64,000 nucleotides of DNA from Agriotes lineatus (lineage: Eukaryota > Arthropoda > Insecta > Coleoptera > Elateridae). Positions 41,805 to 51,957 of the stretch are shown one piece after another; the first letter of the stretch is position 1, and each line of letters opens with the position of its first letter. The DNA lies in NCBI GenBank assembly GCA_940337035.1, contig OW679195.1, positions 178,532,015-178,596,014 of the forward strand, written 5' to 3'. Under the pieces are notes generated by a model. It searched no databases. It worked only from the letters and a program-made list of their open reading frames with translations, and was not told the DNA's origin. A program made the position numbers and the translations under genes.

Positions 41805-42851
41805 CAGTGTTGCCAGCATGGGCGATTTTCCGCCATTTGGGCTACTCGGATAGCTCTGTTTGCTAAAAAATTTATGATTTTGCGACAAAGCGAAATCTGG
41901 GCTATTTTCCGAAAAATATTGGCGATAATTGGGCTAATTATTGAGCATACTTGATTTCAATTCTATATTTCGTAATTCTTACAAAAAAATACCGAGATGA
42001 GTGAGAAAAACTTCCTGAATTTAAAAGTATTACATGATACTACCCAAAACAAACTTCTGTATATAAGCTCGATTTTGTTATTTCTTTAGGTTGGGTAAAA
42101 CGGGGACCATGCCTTTTGTACTGTGTGCCGTTCAATGAATTTTACAAATGCTGGTGGAACATTCATATTTAAAGAAATTTCAAAATGGTCGCTAATGCTT
42201 TTCACAATACCATTAAGTAATGCTGTGGTCGAACGCTTATTTTCTGTGATGACTGTGGTAAAATGCAAATTGCGAAATTCAATGAAGACAGAATTGCTAG
42301 ACGCAATACTTATGCTTAGAGTTAATTTTATTAATGAAAAGATTTGTTGGACTTTTTGCATATTCTACCAGATGATTATAAATGCTTTTCCATCAAGTTG
42401 CCTTTGAAATATTTTTTGTATGAATAGTATGTTAGTAATTCATATTGTATGTTAGTGGCACTGTAAGTCTATGTCAAATTCAAAGTTAGCAAAGATGATA
42501 CAAATGAGGAAGACCTCTTAAGTAAATTAACAGAAGAAATTCAAGGAATAATTTAATACTGTTTACCATAATGTTTTCTTTATTCTGTAGTAGCAAAGAA
42601 CATATAACATGTTATATGCTCTTTGGTAGTAGGTATAGTTTTATTACATATTAACGATTATTGCATAAGTTGTAAGACGCATTTTTTAAAATAAATATCT
42701 ATTATATTAATTTGCCGTTTTCGTTATTGAATTATTTCAGGAAATTATAAATTTCTAAAAAACAACTATGTATTTAATTTAGTTGGCTATTTTTGGGCTA
42801 CCTAGACATATGGAAAAGGCGATTCGGCAACGTGGAATACTGGCAACACTG
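41805..42851 (+). mobile_element. hAT transposon relic with a perfect 8 bp target duplication
   Basis: Terminal repeats CAGTGTTGCCAG and CTGGCAACACTG are flanked on both sides by GTGGCGAG (41797-41804 and 42852-42859), the 8 bp duplication expected of hAT. The plus frame 42123-42407 (94 residues) holds the end of a hAT transposase: a dimerisation region with IPLSNAVVERLFSVM and KCKLRNSMKTELLDAILML. The DDE core is gone. At 1047 bp it is a deletion derivative. The subterminal 'tgggcgattttccgcc' is echoed at the other end. A truncated 'ACTGTAAGTC' foldback (42460-42490) lies inside. Confidence 0.9.
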
Positions 42852-42952
42852 GTGGCGAGGCGACAGATAAACGTCAATCGACCGAACATAACCTACAAAA
42901 GTTGGTTAAAATGTTGTAATTTCACGATTCCCCGATTTCAAATAAAACATAG

Positions 42953-43076
42953 TGTACACCTCGGCACTGAAGTTCCTTTTTATCCCTCATGTGGTTTATT
43001 TGCCTTGGCCCTACGGGCCTCGGCAACTAAATCCACATTCGTGATAGAAAGTTATACTTCAGTGCCTTGGTATACA
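42953..43076. repeat. Foldback with a GC-rich apex
   Basis: 'gtgtacacctcggcactgaa' pairs with 'ttcagtgccttggtatac', 'atgtggtttatttgcc' with 'ggcaactaaatccacat', and the apex is 'ttggccctacgggcct'. Confidence 0.75.
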
Positions 43077-43419
43077 AACTACTATTTTTTGAAATTTTCT
43101 ATGCTACTATACGGTTTTAAAAACTCAACTAGTACCTACTTAAATCATGCACAATGTTACAATGCCTTAACAAAACAGTTACATATACAATTTGCAGATG
43201 AACTGTCACTACTTGAAAGCTGATTGACATTAGAATATTATTTACTGATTGTATGAAACCAACTTAGACATAACTTACACTTTTCATGGTGTACTGGATT
43301 TTAAATAGCTTTCCAATTTTTGGTTGGAATACTATACCTAACTTTTATTTATTTTTGCTTAAGTCAGTTTGAAATATAACCTATAATTTATAGTTTTGAC
43401 ATTAGTAGCTTAATTAATT

Positions 43420-43815
43420 GTTTATTCGCAACCATATATGTAATGTTAACATTCCTGACCTCATTTGAGTGGGGGAAGTCGTACATTTCAGCCCGCTACT
43501 TTCCGCACTCACTTTCCGCTCAAGTGCGGGAAGTGAGTGCGGGAAGTACCTACATTCCCGACCGCTGGGTAGGTAGGGATACTGGGAATCTTGTTGATCC
43601 ATTCATGCGCGTCGCAACCTGTCGTATCATAATATAATAATTTTTCCAATTATTGTTTAGAATAAAGTGGTTGCGAATAAAATAGTATACAAACATCGAC
43701 AGGAAGTTTCCTTAGTCTCGAGATAAAAGCTGATTTCGACGCTTCGCGTCTCAATCAGCTAACTAATCTCTCGACAGTAATGAAACACTTCTCATCTCGG
43801 GCTGTAATATACTAT
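43420..43815. repeat. Composite foldback, copy A
   Basis: Order: flank 'attcgcaaccatatatgtaa', then core 1 with inverted 'cgcactcactttccgc' / 'gcgggaagtgagtgcg' (about 43504-43543). Next comes the spacer 'ttgtttagaataaagtg' plus 'gttgcgaataaaatagtata', then core 2 with 'aagctgatttcgacgc' / 'gcgtctcaatcagct' (apex TTC) inside 'ctcgagata' and 'tctctcgac'. The flank and spacer recur at 47275-47532, where core 1 is only weakly similar. Confidence 0.75.
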
Positions 43816-44059
43816 TCTAGTTACCCATAGCTTGACTTAAAAGTATTAACCATGATATAAAGGATTGTTTTTAATTGGATTTTGACATTGACAATCCGGG
43901 ACTATAGTGAATAGAGTTTATCTATTTATTACTTGGCATGCGCACTGTCAAACTGACAGCATGTTGGCACCACTGCTATTTTTCACTAAAAAAGTGATTT
44001 TGAGCTTTACGTATTGGTGCCCCTAACAAATCTAGAACTGTCAAGAGGTGTCAAATATT

Positions 44060-44298
44060 TCAAATTGAAGTTGAAATAATTAATTGCCAATTTATTAATT
44101 CATCATAAACTATTTTAATAATGAAAGAAGGGGATAGCAGCAACAGGAAAAAGCGAAAGAGAATTTTCTTAACATTTTCAAACGATAACCGTCGTACGAG
44201 TGTCATACGCATATGATAATCGGCATAACCCAACTTTTTTATTGACATTTTAATAACTAAATTAATGTACAGTCTAATAAAACACATTATTTTGGAAG
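44060..44298. other. No recognised gene
   Basis: AT-rich spacer. The 75-residue minus frame has no recognisable motif. Confidence 0.3.
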
Positions 44299-44650
44299 TA
44301 TAGTCAAGAAATTAAAAAAAAAAAAATACTGTCACCGACAGTGCGGATGTCAAGTAAATGGATAATATGTATAACAACAAAAATTAAATTAATATTTTGT
44401 AATGTCCCCACTGTTTGCAATTACAGCTTTCAATCTATCCGTCATGGAAATTAGCAAATTTCTGATATATTCAGGAGATAAGTTGTATTTTTACTTACAT
44501 GACAATTGCTCTTATTTGCATTTCTCTCGGCAGCCTATCGGCAATTCTTCTTTTTTCGAAATCATTCAAATGACGGGGCATGTTTTCAAATAACTGATTT
44601 TCGACGTTCGACGTTCGATGACAGCGAAATACGTAACAATGTTTGGGTGA
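44299..44650 (-). mobile_element. Tc1-like transposon, internally deleted
   Basis: The minus strand encodes MPRHLNDFEKRRIADRLR (the N-terminal helix-turn-helix of a Tc1-type transposase) at about 44583-44520, then after a stop IRNLLISMTDRLKAVIAN, a Tc1-type C-terminal end, finishing near 44396. The central DDE part is missing. A long A run lies at 44313-44325. Confidence 0.7.
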
Positions 44651-45376
44651 CCTTTTTCAATTTATGCAAACCCTGAGATTCTTCTCGAGTAAAAAATGGT
44701 TTTCTTCAATGGGAAATACAGGATGTGTATAGAAAACAACAAGCAAGCCAATAAAAACGATGTTTTTCTTCCTTTCTATTAATGGTTAGTAAATATGATG
44801 CAGGGTGTAATGGAAATACTTGCCCATATTTTAATAGCGGATTCTACGTAATAAATTGGCCAAAAAAGTTCATGTAAGCATAGGTTCAGTTCTCAACCCT
44901 TACGGAGCTATTAGAGGGGGGTTAAAATTTGGTTTTTTGTAATTTTTGACTCTATATTGGGAAAACATATTCAAATGAAAATTAACAAATCTTTTTTACT
45001 AATAGAAGGCGTATTTATGAAATGGTTTTTAATTTTTACGTATTAGAATTAGCAACCAGTATAAATGTTTTTTCTACTCCCTGTATAGAAAGTCGGCTTC
45101 CGCGCTCTAGTTTTAGGAAACAAAACTGTCAATTTCCAACCAGCGGGAGCCAATTTTTATTAACTTCCGGCGGGAGCCAATATTTTTTTGCTCCCGCATT
45201 TGTGTTTATATCACCATGGATATCACACCAAAGCTTTACAACGTTATCCTGATTTGGAAATTAGACAAAATGTCACTACAGAAATCTAGAGTCACTATAA
45301 TGATTTCCTAAAGAAAAATTTTTGAAATTTCGCGCAATAGAACATGCATTCGAAGAAAAAATCATATATATATCAC

Positions 45377-45455
45377 TGGAGCAAAGGTTCATTTCCTCCC
45401 GCTAACGTGTCGTGCATTAAATTCACACACGGGAGGAAATGAATACCTTTGCTCC
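45377..45455. repeat. Foldback bounded by GGAGCAAA and TTTGCTCC
   Basis: 'ggagcaaaggttcatttcct' pairs with 'aggaaatgaatacctttgct' and 'ccc'; the centre is 'aacgtgtcgtgcattaaatt'. The same bounding words occur at 47151-47251 around a different core. Confidence 0.8.
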
Positions 45456-45474
45456 CTAGATATATAAAGAGCTA

Positions 45475-45840
45475 TTATTTGTTCCTCACTTGTAAACATC
45501 AATTTATCAAGTCACTGTATTCACCTTGAAAATGTCTCTTAACTGGCTAGCCTGTAAATTTTTTACTGCCTAGCCAGTAAAATTTTACAATTGTGCTCAT
45601 TGATAAATGATAGGGTGCAAAGCCAGAGTTGTCTCCTTTAGTATGTGTCATATTGATGAATTTAGTTGCTTGTCGGTTTGACATTGTGAATAGATGGTAA
45701 ATTTATAGTTATTTACAAGTGAGGAACAAATAAAATATTCAACAATACACGCAAGGTAACGGGTTTTACTGGCTCCAGAAGGTCAGTCATATCCTTCTGT
45801 CGGCCAGTAAAAACCCTCTTACCAAGCTAGTAATGTTAAA
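45475..45840. repeat. Foldback and hairpin cluster
   Basis: 'ttatttgttcctcacttgta' (about 45475) and 'tacaagtgaggaacaaataa' (about 45715) are inverted. Inside, 'ttaactggctagcctg' faces 'tgcctagccagtaa'. A third hairpin, 'aagggtttttactggcc'-type, is formed by 'gggttttactggctccagaa' and 'ttctgtcggccagtaaaaac' (45762-45820). Confidence 0.7.
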
Positions 45841-46217
45841 TACTATTAATAGAACTTTTAACAGACACGAATTTGGTTCAAAACATGTACAGCAAAGCTT
45901 GTTTTACTTAAAAAATTGTTAGCTCCTTTTAGTTGTATCGCAAAACAAATAGTTTTTGTACAAAAAGTACAATATAGTATTATGGGTTGCTAATACTCGT
46001 AAGTCTTCTATTGGTAGAAAAGGCCAATTTTCATTCGAATATCCTTTCCTAGTTTTTAGTAAAATGGCAAAATTTTAATTTTAACCCCCCTCTATCACCG
46101 TAAAGGTCGAGAATTGAACCATATAGGTTATATGCTTATCTGAACTTTTTTGTCGATTTGTGACGTAAAATCCGCCATTGAGATGTGACCAAGCATTTCA
46201 GTTATAAGTATCCTGTA

Positions 46218-46975
46218 TATACACTTATGCATGGTCTTGCAACGATACAGGGGTGGAAGATATTTCTGAAACGATTAGAGTTACATAAAGTGTGCTTATA
46301 CGTATAATAAGAGATGCAGGTACTAAAATGGTGCACATGGGGAAAATATTTTTATTGCAGGTACAGTATGGCAAAAAAAAAGTGGGACAGTTTTTTGCCT
46401 AATGTGCTGAGGTTTTTTGAAAAACAAATAGACAGTACGTCAATAACTAATGTCAGAAGAATAGGTTAGTTTATTGTTAAAAAACAAAAGCAAGATAGAA
46501 ACCGACTAACAATAATTTATTCAAAATCACATTTTCTTTTACGGAGCCGATATTTCATTAATATTTAGTTATTCCAGAAATCACTTCGTTCCAAAAAAAA
46601 TCATTTTGACCCATATGTTGTAAAGCAAATCCGGTCTTCTATGTGTCTTGCATTTAATTTTATTTTTTGTGCTGCTGGGTGACAACACAGCCCGAACTCG
46701 TCAGCGCAGCGACCAGTTCGCTAGACCCAGGAAAAGGTATATCTTCAACAGCCTGAATCACAGTTGATAATGGATTCCGTCTTATGACATTCACCACAGC
46801 CAAATCTTGTTCCGGAGTTGAAATTCTTCTTCATCCTGATCTTGAATTTCTGTTCATATTTTTTTTCATCTCTCCATTTTTTTACAATTTTAAACAGGAA
46901 ATAATTTTTTCTTCAAACGGCAGTAAAATATGGCATTATACTGCTAGATTGATGATGCTAAACTGTCACTTTATT
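46218..46975. other. No recognised gene; possible transposon end
   Basis: 'tacagtatggcaaaaaaaaa' then 'gtgggacag' at about 46361-46390 resembles a Tc1-like terminus, but no partner or transposase was found. Confidence 0.3.
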
Positions 46976-46978
46976 GCT

Positions 46979-47062
46979 AAGCGGCAGATAATATTATCTG
47001 TCGCTGACGAGCGGCAGATAAAGTTATTATCTGCCGCTGACGACTTTATCTGCCGCTGACGA
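46979..47062. repeat. Tandem palindromic units 'gcggcagataa'
   Basis: 'gcggcagataatattatctg', 'gcggcagataaagttattat' and 'ctgccgctgacga' repeat in both orientations within 84 bp: about five half-units separated by 'tgacga'. Confidence 0.8.
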
Positions 47063-47142
47063 GATCTAGTAATTTTCTTCGAATTTTGTTCACAAAGTTG
47101 TAAATAATTTGTTATAAAAACTTTCGAAGAAAAAATACTATA

Positions 47143-47259
47143 TGTTATTCGGAGCAAAAGTATCTTTATGTGGCTCGGCTGTACTTATCTGCCTCGCAAG
47201 CTCGGCAGATAACTCGTCCAGCCTCGCCACATAAAATATAACTTTTGCTCCTAATAACA
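47143..47259. repeat. Foldback bounded by GGAGCAAA and TTTGCTCC, second core
   Basis: 'tgttattcggagcaaaagta' pairs with 'acttttgctcctaataacat', and 'tttatgtggctcggctg' with 'cagcctcgccacataaaa'. The apex pairs 'tatctgcctcgc' with 'gctcggcagata'. The core has nothing in common with 45377-45455. Confidence 0.85.
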
Positions 47260-47274
47260 TAATATACTATTATT

Positions 47275-48995
47275 CGCAGTCATATATGTAATAACGTCAT
47301 TACTGACTTTTAAAAAGTTGGAAAATGAGCCATTACCAACTTTAACTTTCCACCGTGGTCGAGAAGTGGGTTACTATGACAGCAGGCGGGAAGTAGTCAT
47401 TTCCCAACCGCTGTCATGACAACGGATTTTCCGCATTGTATTAGTATTATTATTAACTTAATGTCAGTTTTGAAGAAATGTCAAATCCATTTTCCAATTC
47501 TTGTTTAGAATAAAGTGATTGTGAATAAAATGGTATACATAATAATATATATAATCTGGTTGTACATTCCTATCGGAATTGGAACCGCTCCTTCCGCGGA
47601 GCTCTGTGGATTCATTTGGTGTGGTGAATCAGTCCACATATTCCTGCGTCTTCTCAGAACTTTTCTTTTTACAGTTTGCGCTCCGTCTTTGCCATTTTTA
47701 CAATCTTGCTCCATTTTTTCCTGTCTTTGATATCTGTCCTCCAGTCCTGAATTCCCATGGTACGTAAGTCGTTCCTCACCTGGTCCTCCCATCTTGCCTT
47801 TGGTCTACCTCTTGGCCTGCCTGTTGTGGTTTCCATTCATTTATTGCTTTTATTATGGCACCAGTGTCTCTCCTGTTTATATGTCCATACCAGCGTAGCC
47901 TCTGTGATTTGATAAAATTTACTATGTCTTCTTCAAGTATATTTCTTATTTCGAAGTTCATTAGCCGATGGTATTCTCCCTCTTCAGTTTTTTTGGGTCC
48001 CATTATTCGTCTAATAATTTTCCTCTCGAAGCTGCGCAGTTTCTCTTCATCATTCCTTGTCAAACACATTGTTTCACTTGTATAGGTTGCTACAGGGCGG
48101 ATCGCCGACTTGTAGATTCTCATTTTCGTCTCTCTACTCAAGCTAGTATTACGAAGTAGGTTTTTGAAGCAGTAGTAAGCTCTGTTTCCTGCTTGTATAC
48201 GTTCCTGAGTTTCTTCGCTTCTTTTGTTATTGCCGTTGACCATTACTCCTAGGTATTTAAAATTGTCCACTGTTTCGAAGCAATATTTCCCTACTGCAAT
48301 ATGACTCGCGTTGTTTCTTGTCTGCCTGCTGCTCGCCATGTGTTTTGTTTTGTTCTCATTTATTATTAACCCCCTGTTTTTTGCTTCTTTTTCGAGCTTA
48401 AGTAATGCATCGATCATGCTCTTTTTATTTCTAGCGACTATTACTATGTCGTCAGCGTACGCGGTGAGTTGTACTGATTTGTTCGCGATAGTTCCTCCGC
48501 ATCCTAGTGCCCTGATCGATCCTTCCAGGGCTATGTTGAAAAGGGTCGTTGATAGTGAGTCCCCTTGTCTCACTCCGGTTTCAATGTTAAAGGCGTTTGG
48601 GGTGCCTTCCTGTGCAGTTACTATTGCTTCTGATCTCTCCATTGTCATTTTTACTAAGTTGATTAGTTTTCCTGGAATATTCATGTTTTGCATTTCCTTT
48701 ATGAGTTTATGTCTAATAAGGCTATCGAAGGCTTGCTTGAAATCGATGAAAAGTATATGGAGTTCGATGCTGTGTTCATAACATTTTTCTATTGTCTGCG
48801 TTAGGATGTGTATGGCGTCTATCGTGGATCTGCCTTTTCTGAATCCTTGCTGGTAATCGCCTATTTCTGCTTCTATGTGTGCTTCTAGTCGGTTCCGTAC
48901 ATACCACGGTGAAAAGCTTCATTCCTGTGTCTCGAGATAAAGTTAACCTCTTGACGGTAATGAAACACTTTCCACCTCGGTATGTAATATACGTA
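47275..48995. repeat. Composite foldback, copy B, split by a LINE
   Basis: 47275-47532 repeats the flank 'attcgcagtcatatatgtaa', a core ('cgggaagtagtcatttccca') and the spacer 'ttgtttagaataaagtg', 'gaataaaatggtatac'. 48898-48995 carries the part that follows that spacer in copy A: 'gtctcgagataaa', 'ctcttgacggtaatgaaaca' and 'tgtaatatac'. The LINE at 47533-48897 lies exactly between them. Confidence 0.75.
47533..48897 (-). mobile_element. LINE F: RT half of a non-LTR retrotransposon, young
   Basis: One uninterrupted minus-strand frame from about 48897 to 47776 encodes the RT. It starts with GDYQQGFRKGRSTIDAIHIL and FIDFKQAFDSL (upstream of the ATG at 48693). Then come GVRQGDSLSTTLFNIALEG, the catalytic QLTAYADDIVIVA, the thumb with FKYLGVMVNG and RIYKSAIRPVATYTSETMCL, and the tail IIRRIMGP and RLRWYGHINRR. 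A frameshift near 47800 precedes the last 90 residues, which end at about 47505. 5'-truncated on insertion. The long open frame makes this the least decayed LINE in the window. It is related to the element at 61590-64000. Confidence 0.9.
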
Positions 48996-49560
48996 TTATT
49001 AAAATAGCAGTGGCTCGTGGAAATGTGTTTACTTCCATAATTTCAATTCTTTTAATAAATTTGTATCTATATTTATTTTTAATAAGAATCTTACACATGG
49101 AATCGAAAAAAGTGTCTTAACTACATGGTGGTATCACGTCATGCTTCAAAATTATTTGTTGTGTATGAAGATAAGTATAAAGCTGCAGAAAACTATATCG
49201 AGATTTAACCAATAAGTACAATCGAGTGAAGATCTGTTTATTTATAGTTCTAAATAATTTTTGATATGCAAGTAAAACTTATTTTACCAGTATTTTAATT
49301 TGATTTTTCCCATGTTTTAAAGAGCTAGTATACATCGTACGTAGTTTTTTGTTATAAAATAAAGTTTTCGCATATTTTCTCGTTTTATTAAGAATAATAT
49401 GCACATTCCCTTTCAACGCGATGAAAGATTTGTCTGTCTATCGTTGAATGGAAAATATATATTTTTTAAATTGGAGAGAATTTTATGTCAACGTATTGGC
49501 AACGCTGTTATCAGTAATGGCTAATTTATATATTTATTTAAAAATTTTGTAGAATTAATA
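48996..49560. other. No recognised gene
   Basis: AT-rich spacer, no repeat boundary seen. Confidence 0.3.
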
Positions 49561-49574
49561 GTAGATTATATTAT

Positions 49575-49690
49575 AAGTGAGAGAAATGCATCATTATTTG
49601 CGAGTGAGAGTTTTGAATTGCGAGTGCCCCAGCACGAGCGATACAATTTCTCACGAGCTTATAATGGCATTTCGCTCACGTGTGATAAAC
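49575..49690. repeat. Foldback near 49.6 kb
   Basis: 'gtgagagaaatgcatcatta' pairs with 'ataatggcatttcgctcac', and 'gcgagtgagagttttgaatt' with 'gatacaatttctcacgagc'. The centre is 'gcgagtgccccagcacgagc'. Confidence 0.75.
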
Positions 49691-49833
49691 GACGTTTTAT
49701 CTTACAGTAGCAATTCTTGTGCCTTAATAGTTTGCGCAGTCAGAATATGTCGCAAAATAAATTTATAATTAGTCGCCTATGATTTGTGATATACGTTTGA
49801 CAGTACTGAAGTGTATTGGCAGAACTGAAGTGT

Positions 49834-49945
49834 ATTGTCAGTCTATGTCAAATTCGAGGCTTGTAGGTTAGGTTTTGTTTGTTATTTGACACAGACTGAC
49901 GCAAAACTTAACCTGAAAATTACGAATTTGACATAGCTTGACAGT
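49834..49945. repeat. Foldback MITE 'ACTGTAAGTC', copy 4
   Basis: 'tgtcagtctatgtcaaattc' to 'gaatttgacatagcttgaca', with the internal 'gtaggttaggttttg'. Confidence 0.85.
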
Positions 49946-50378
49946 GCTACCAACAATGCAGTAGTATAAATAATGAAAACTCACTTGTGAATAAACTTCA
50001 TTTTAGTCGCTGAACACAGTTGTATAATGTATGGTAATAGGCGCTACTGTAAGATAAAAATCTATAATATTCATGAAGTAAATACGTAATAATATAATTT
50101 AAAAATTTTAATAAAATAAATTTTAATTTATTTATTCCACGAAATAAAAATAAACTTATTAATATTAGCTCTAAAACAATTGAATAACTAATTTCACATT
50201 AAAAGAAAATAATTCTTAAAGCACAGGTCACATGTTAGAAATGTTTGACAAACATGAATGCTGACGTCATAAACACATCATCGGTATATGACAAACAAAT
50301 TTGAAGCAAGAACATGAGCGTGTGACCTGTACTTTACATTTGCAATTTCAAAATGCAGTAATGCAAGATTTACGTACG
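49946..50378. other. No recognised gene
   Basis: AT-rich. 'gcacaggtcacatgtt' (about 50222) and 'gtgtgacctgtacttta' (about 50320) are partly inverted and may bound a small element. Confidence 0.3.
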
Positions 50379-50380
50379 TA

Positions 50381-51331
50381 CAGTCGGCGCCTTAGAAATC
50401 GGGACAACACAATGATACATTTTCCATGTATTTTTCAATGTATAAACTGCGCTTTTGCATCTATTATGGTTTTGATTGTTATGTAATTTTTCAAATGTTG
50501 CGTCTTTTGGTCGATAGTAAAATTCCAATAATACAAAAAAATAATAATGAATCAAACATTACAACACAACATATTAAAAGGTGCGTATCTACGTATCGTA
50601 TCATCGTTGCGTATCAGTGGAGACGGGAAAACGTTGCATCGTTGCGTATCAAAATGTGATACAATGAAACGCAACGGACCCGATCGGCCATTTGGCGGTT
50701 TTTCGCCGTGACATCAAAGAAATGCAACGCCACGGAGTGAAATCAGTATAGACGGCATGTTGTTATCAGCCCGTTGCATGTTCATTCCTGTCGCAGATTT
50801 GCCTCAAGCTGGTAATCAAATTTGTAGTGACAGCTAGTTGTTCGTTTATTACGGCCATATTTTTGCACAAACGGACTGGAGTAACGAGGAAACCTTACGA
50901 TTTATAGATATTTCCCGTAAAAAGGACCTCATTTGGAACCCAAACCACCCAGATCGTTATAACAAATTACAAAAGGAGGATGCGTGGGCGGATATTTCAA
51001 AAGAAATGGAACAGTCCGGAAAACATATGCAAGAAGAAGATGGGATATTTCTTTTTTCTTTCTTTTTATAAAGAATGAATACAAATATACGAGGCAGCTG
51101 TTATTTGCAAAGACGTCATTGGGTCGCTGCATGAACTGTACTGACCACTACTCCGAATCGTAATATCGTATCCTCCGTTTTTAACATAAACGCAACGATG
51201 ATACAAAGAAAAAATTCAGTACGTTGCACGTTGCACGTATCGTATCTTGATACGCGACGGTGATGCGCTACGCGGATACGCAACAAATGGATACCCGCCT
51301 TTACGTGTACCGATTTATAGGGCGCCGACTG
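50381..51331. mobile_element. MITE with TA flanks, carrying a second element
   Basis: CAGTCGGCGCCTTAGAAATC on the left and 'cgatttatagggcgccgact' then 'g' on the right are inverted repeats flanked by TA (50379-50380 and 51332-51333), as for Tc1/mariner. The element at 50578-51302 accounts for most of its length. Confidence 0.75.
50578..51302 (+). mobile_element. Inner element encoding a MADF-like fragment
   Basis: Ends 'aaaggtgcgtatctacg' and 'ggatacccgccttt' are imperfect inverted repeats, and the subterminal sequences are full of 'cgtatc'/'gatacg' words in both orientations. At about 50860-51040 a plus frame encodes DWSNEETLRFIDISRKKDLI, WNPNHPDRYN, KEDAWADISKEM: a MADF-type DNA-binding domain (W, then LW-x-P-x-HP-x-Y, then AW-x-x-I). 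MADF/Myb proteins are the second ORF of PIF/Harbinger elements, so I infer a Harbinger derivative. The transposase is missing. Confidence 0.65.
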
Positions 51332-51349
51332 TACCTACCATATGTTTTT

Positions 51350-51955
51350 ATTTATTTCTGTAATAACTGAAAAAGTCTACAGGGTGGGGGTGAGGTTATT
51401 TTATTAGATTTATTAATTTCGCTGTTATGAATTAAAAAACTAATGTTAAATAATTTTTTGCTCTCTTTCCAACTGTCTAGATCTAGAATATAACTCTATC
51501 ACTTCGAAAACAAAAGAACAACGGAACACCGTGTGAATATTAGACAACTTATTAAATTCTAACTATAATACCATTTTTATTTTTTTATGTGATAACTAAG
51601 GCCGTAGGAGTAAAAAAAAAGAAATGTCACAAGTCAAATATTACAAAAAAATAACAATAAGCCCACAAAAAAAACAAATATTACATTATTATAAACAAAG
51701 TCACATTACATAGCCTTATTTTTTCTATAATTTTTTTATTTGCCACTTAAAAGAAAAAATAAAAGTGGCAGTATACTAAGAATAGTCTTTCTAGTTATAA
51801 AATCACAGGGTGTTCCATTAAAAGAATTAACTGAAAGCGCAAAAAATTTTAAAGTTAGTTATTCAATTTTTCAAATAACATGCTAGTGACGAAATTAATC
51901 AATATATAATGAAAACCCACCCAGAGCAAAGAATACCTGTCCTAAAAATAAAAAA
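51350..51955. other. No recognised gene
   Basis: A-rich sequence with many short A runs. No repeat boundary identified. Confidence 0.3.
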
Positions 51956-51957
51956 TC

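Larger units (their letters stand above)
40882..43917. mobile_element. 3 kb element with long inverted ends and nested insertions
   Basis: 'actctattcactatggtccc' followed by 'ggattgtcaaaa' on the left pairs with 'acaatccgggactatagtga' and 'atagagt' on the right. A second, inner pair is 'tagtattccaaccagaaatt' plus 'ggaaagctatttaaaat' (about 41018-41054) with 'attttaaatagctttccaat' (about 43299-43318) and 'ttggttggaatacta'. It contains the elements at 41174-41700, 41805-42851 and 42953-43076. Confidence 0.75.
44794..46217. mobile_element. 1.4 kb element with inverted ends and foldbacks inside
   Basis: 'aaaaagttcatgtaagcata' then 'ggttcagttctcaaccctta' on the left mirrors 'gtcgagaattgaacc' and 'tatgcttatctgaacttttt' on the right. 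'attttaatagcggatt' mirrors 'aatccgccattgag', and outermost 'tgcagggtgtaatg' faces 'agtatcctgtata'. The interior holds separate foldbacks at 45377-45455 and 45475-45735. No transposase. Confidence 0.75.

Noticed and set aside
42086..42361. 91-residue minus-strand frame
   Set aside because: Antisense of the hAT transposase end, whose plus-strand motifs are clear.
48311..48781. 156-residue plus-strand frame with hydrophobic segments
   Set aside because: It is the antisense of the LINE F reverse transcriptase, which has a long, motif-rich frame on the other strand.
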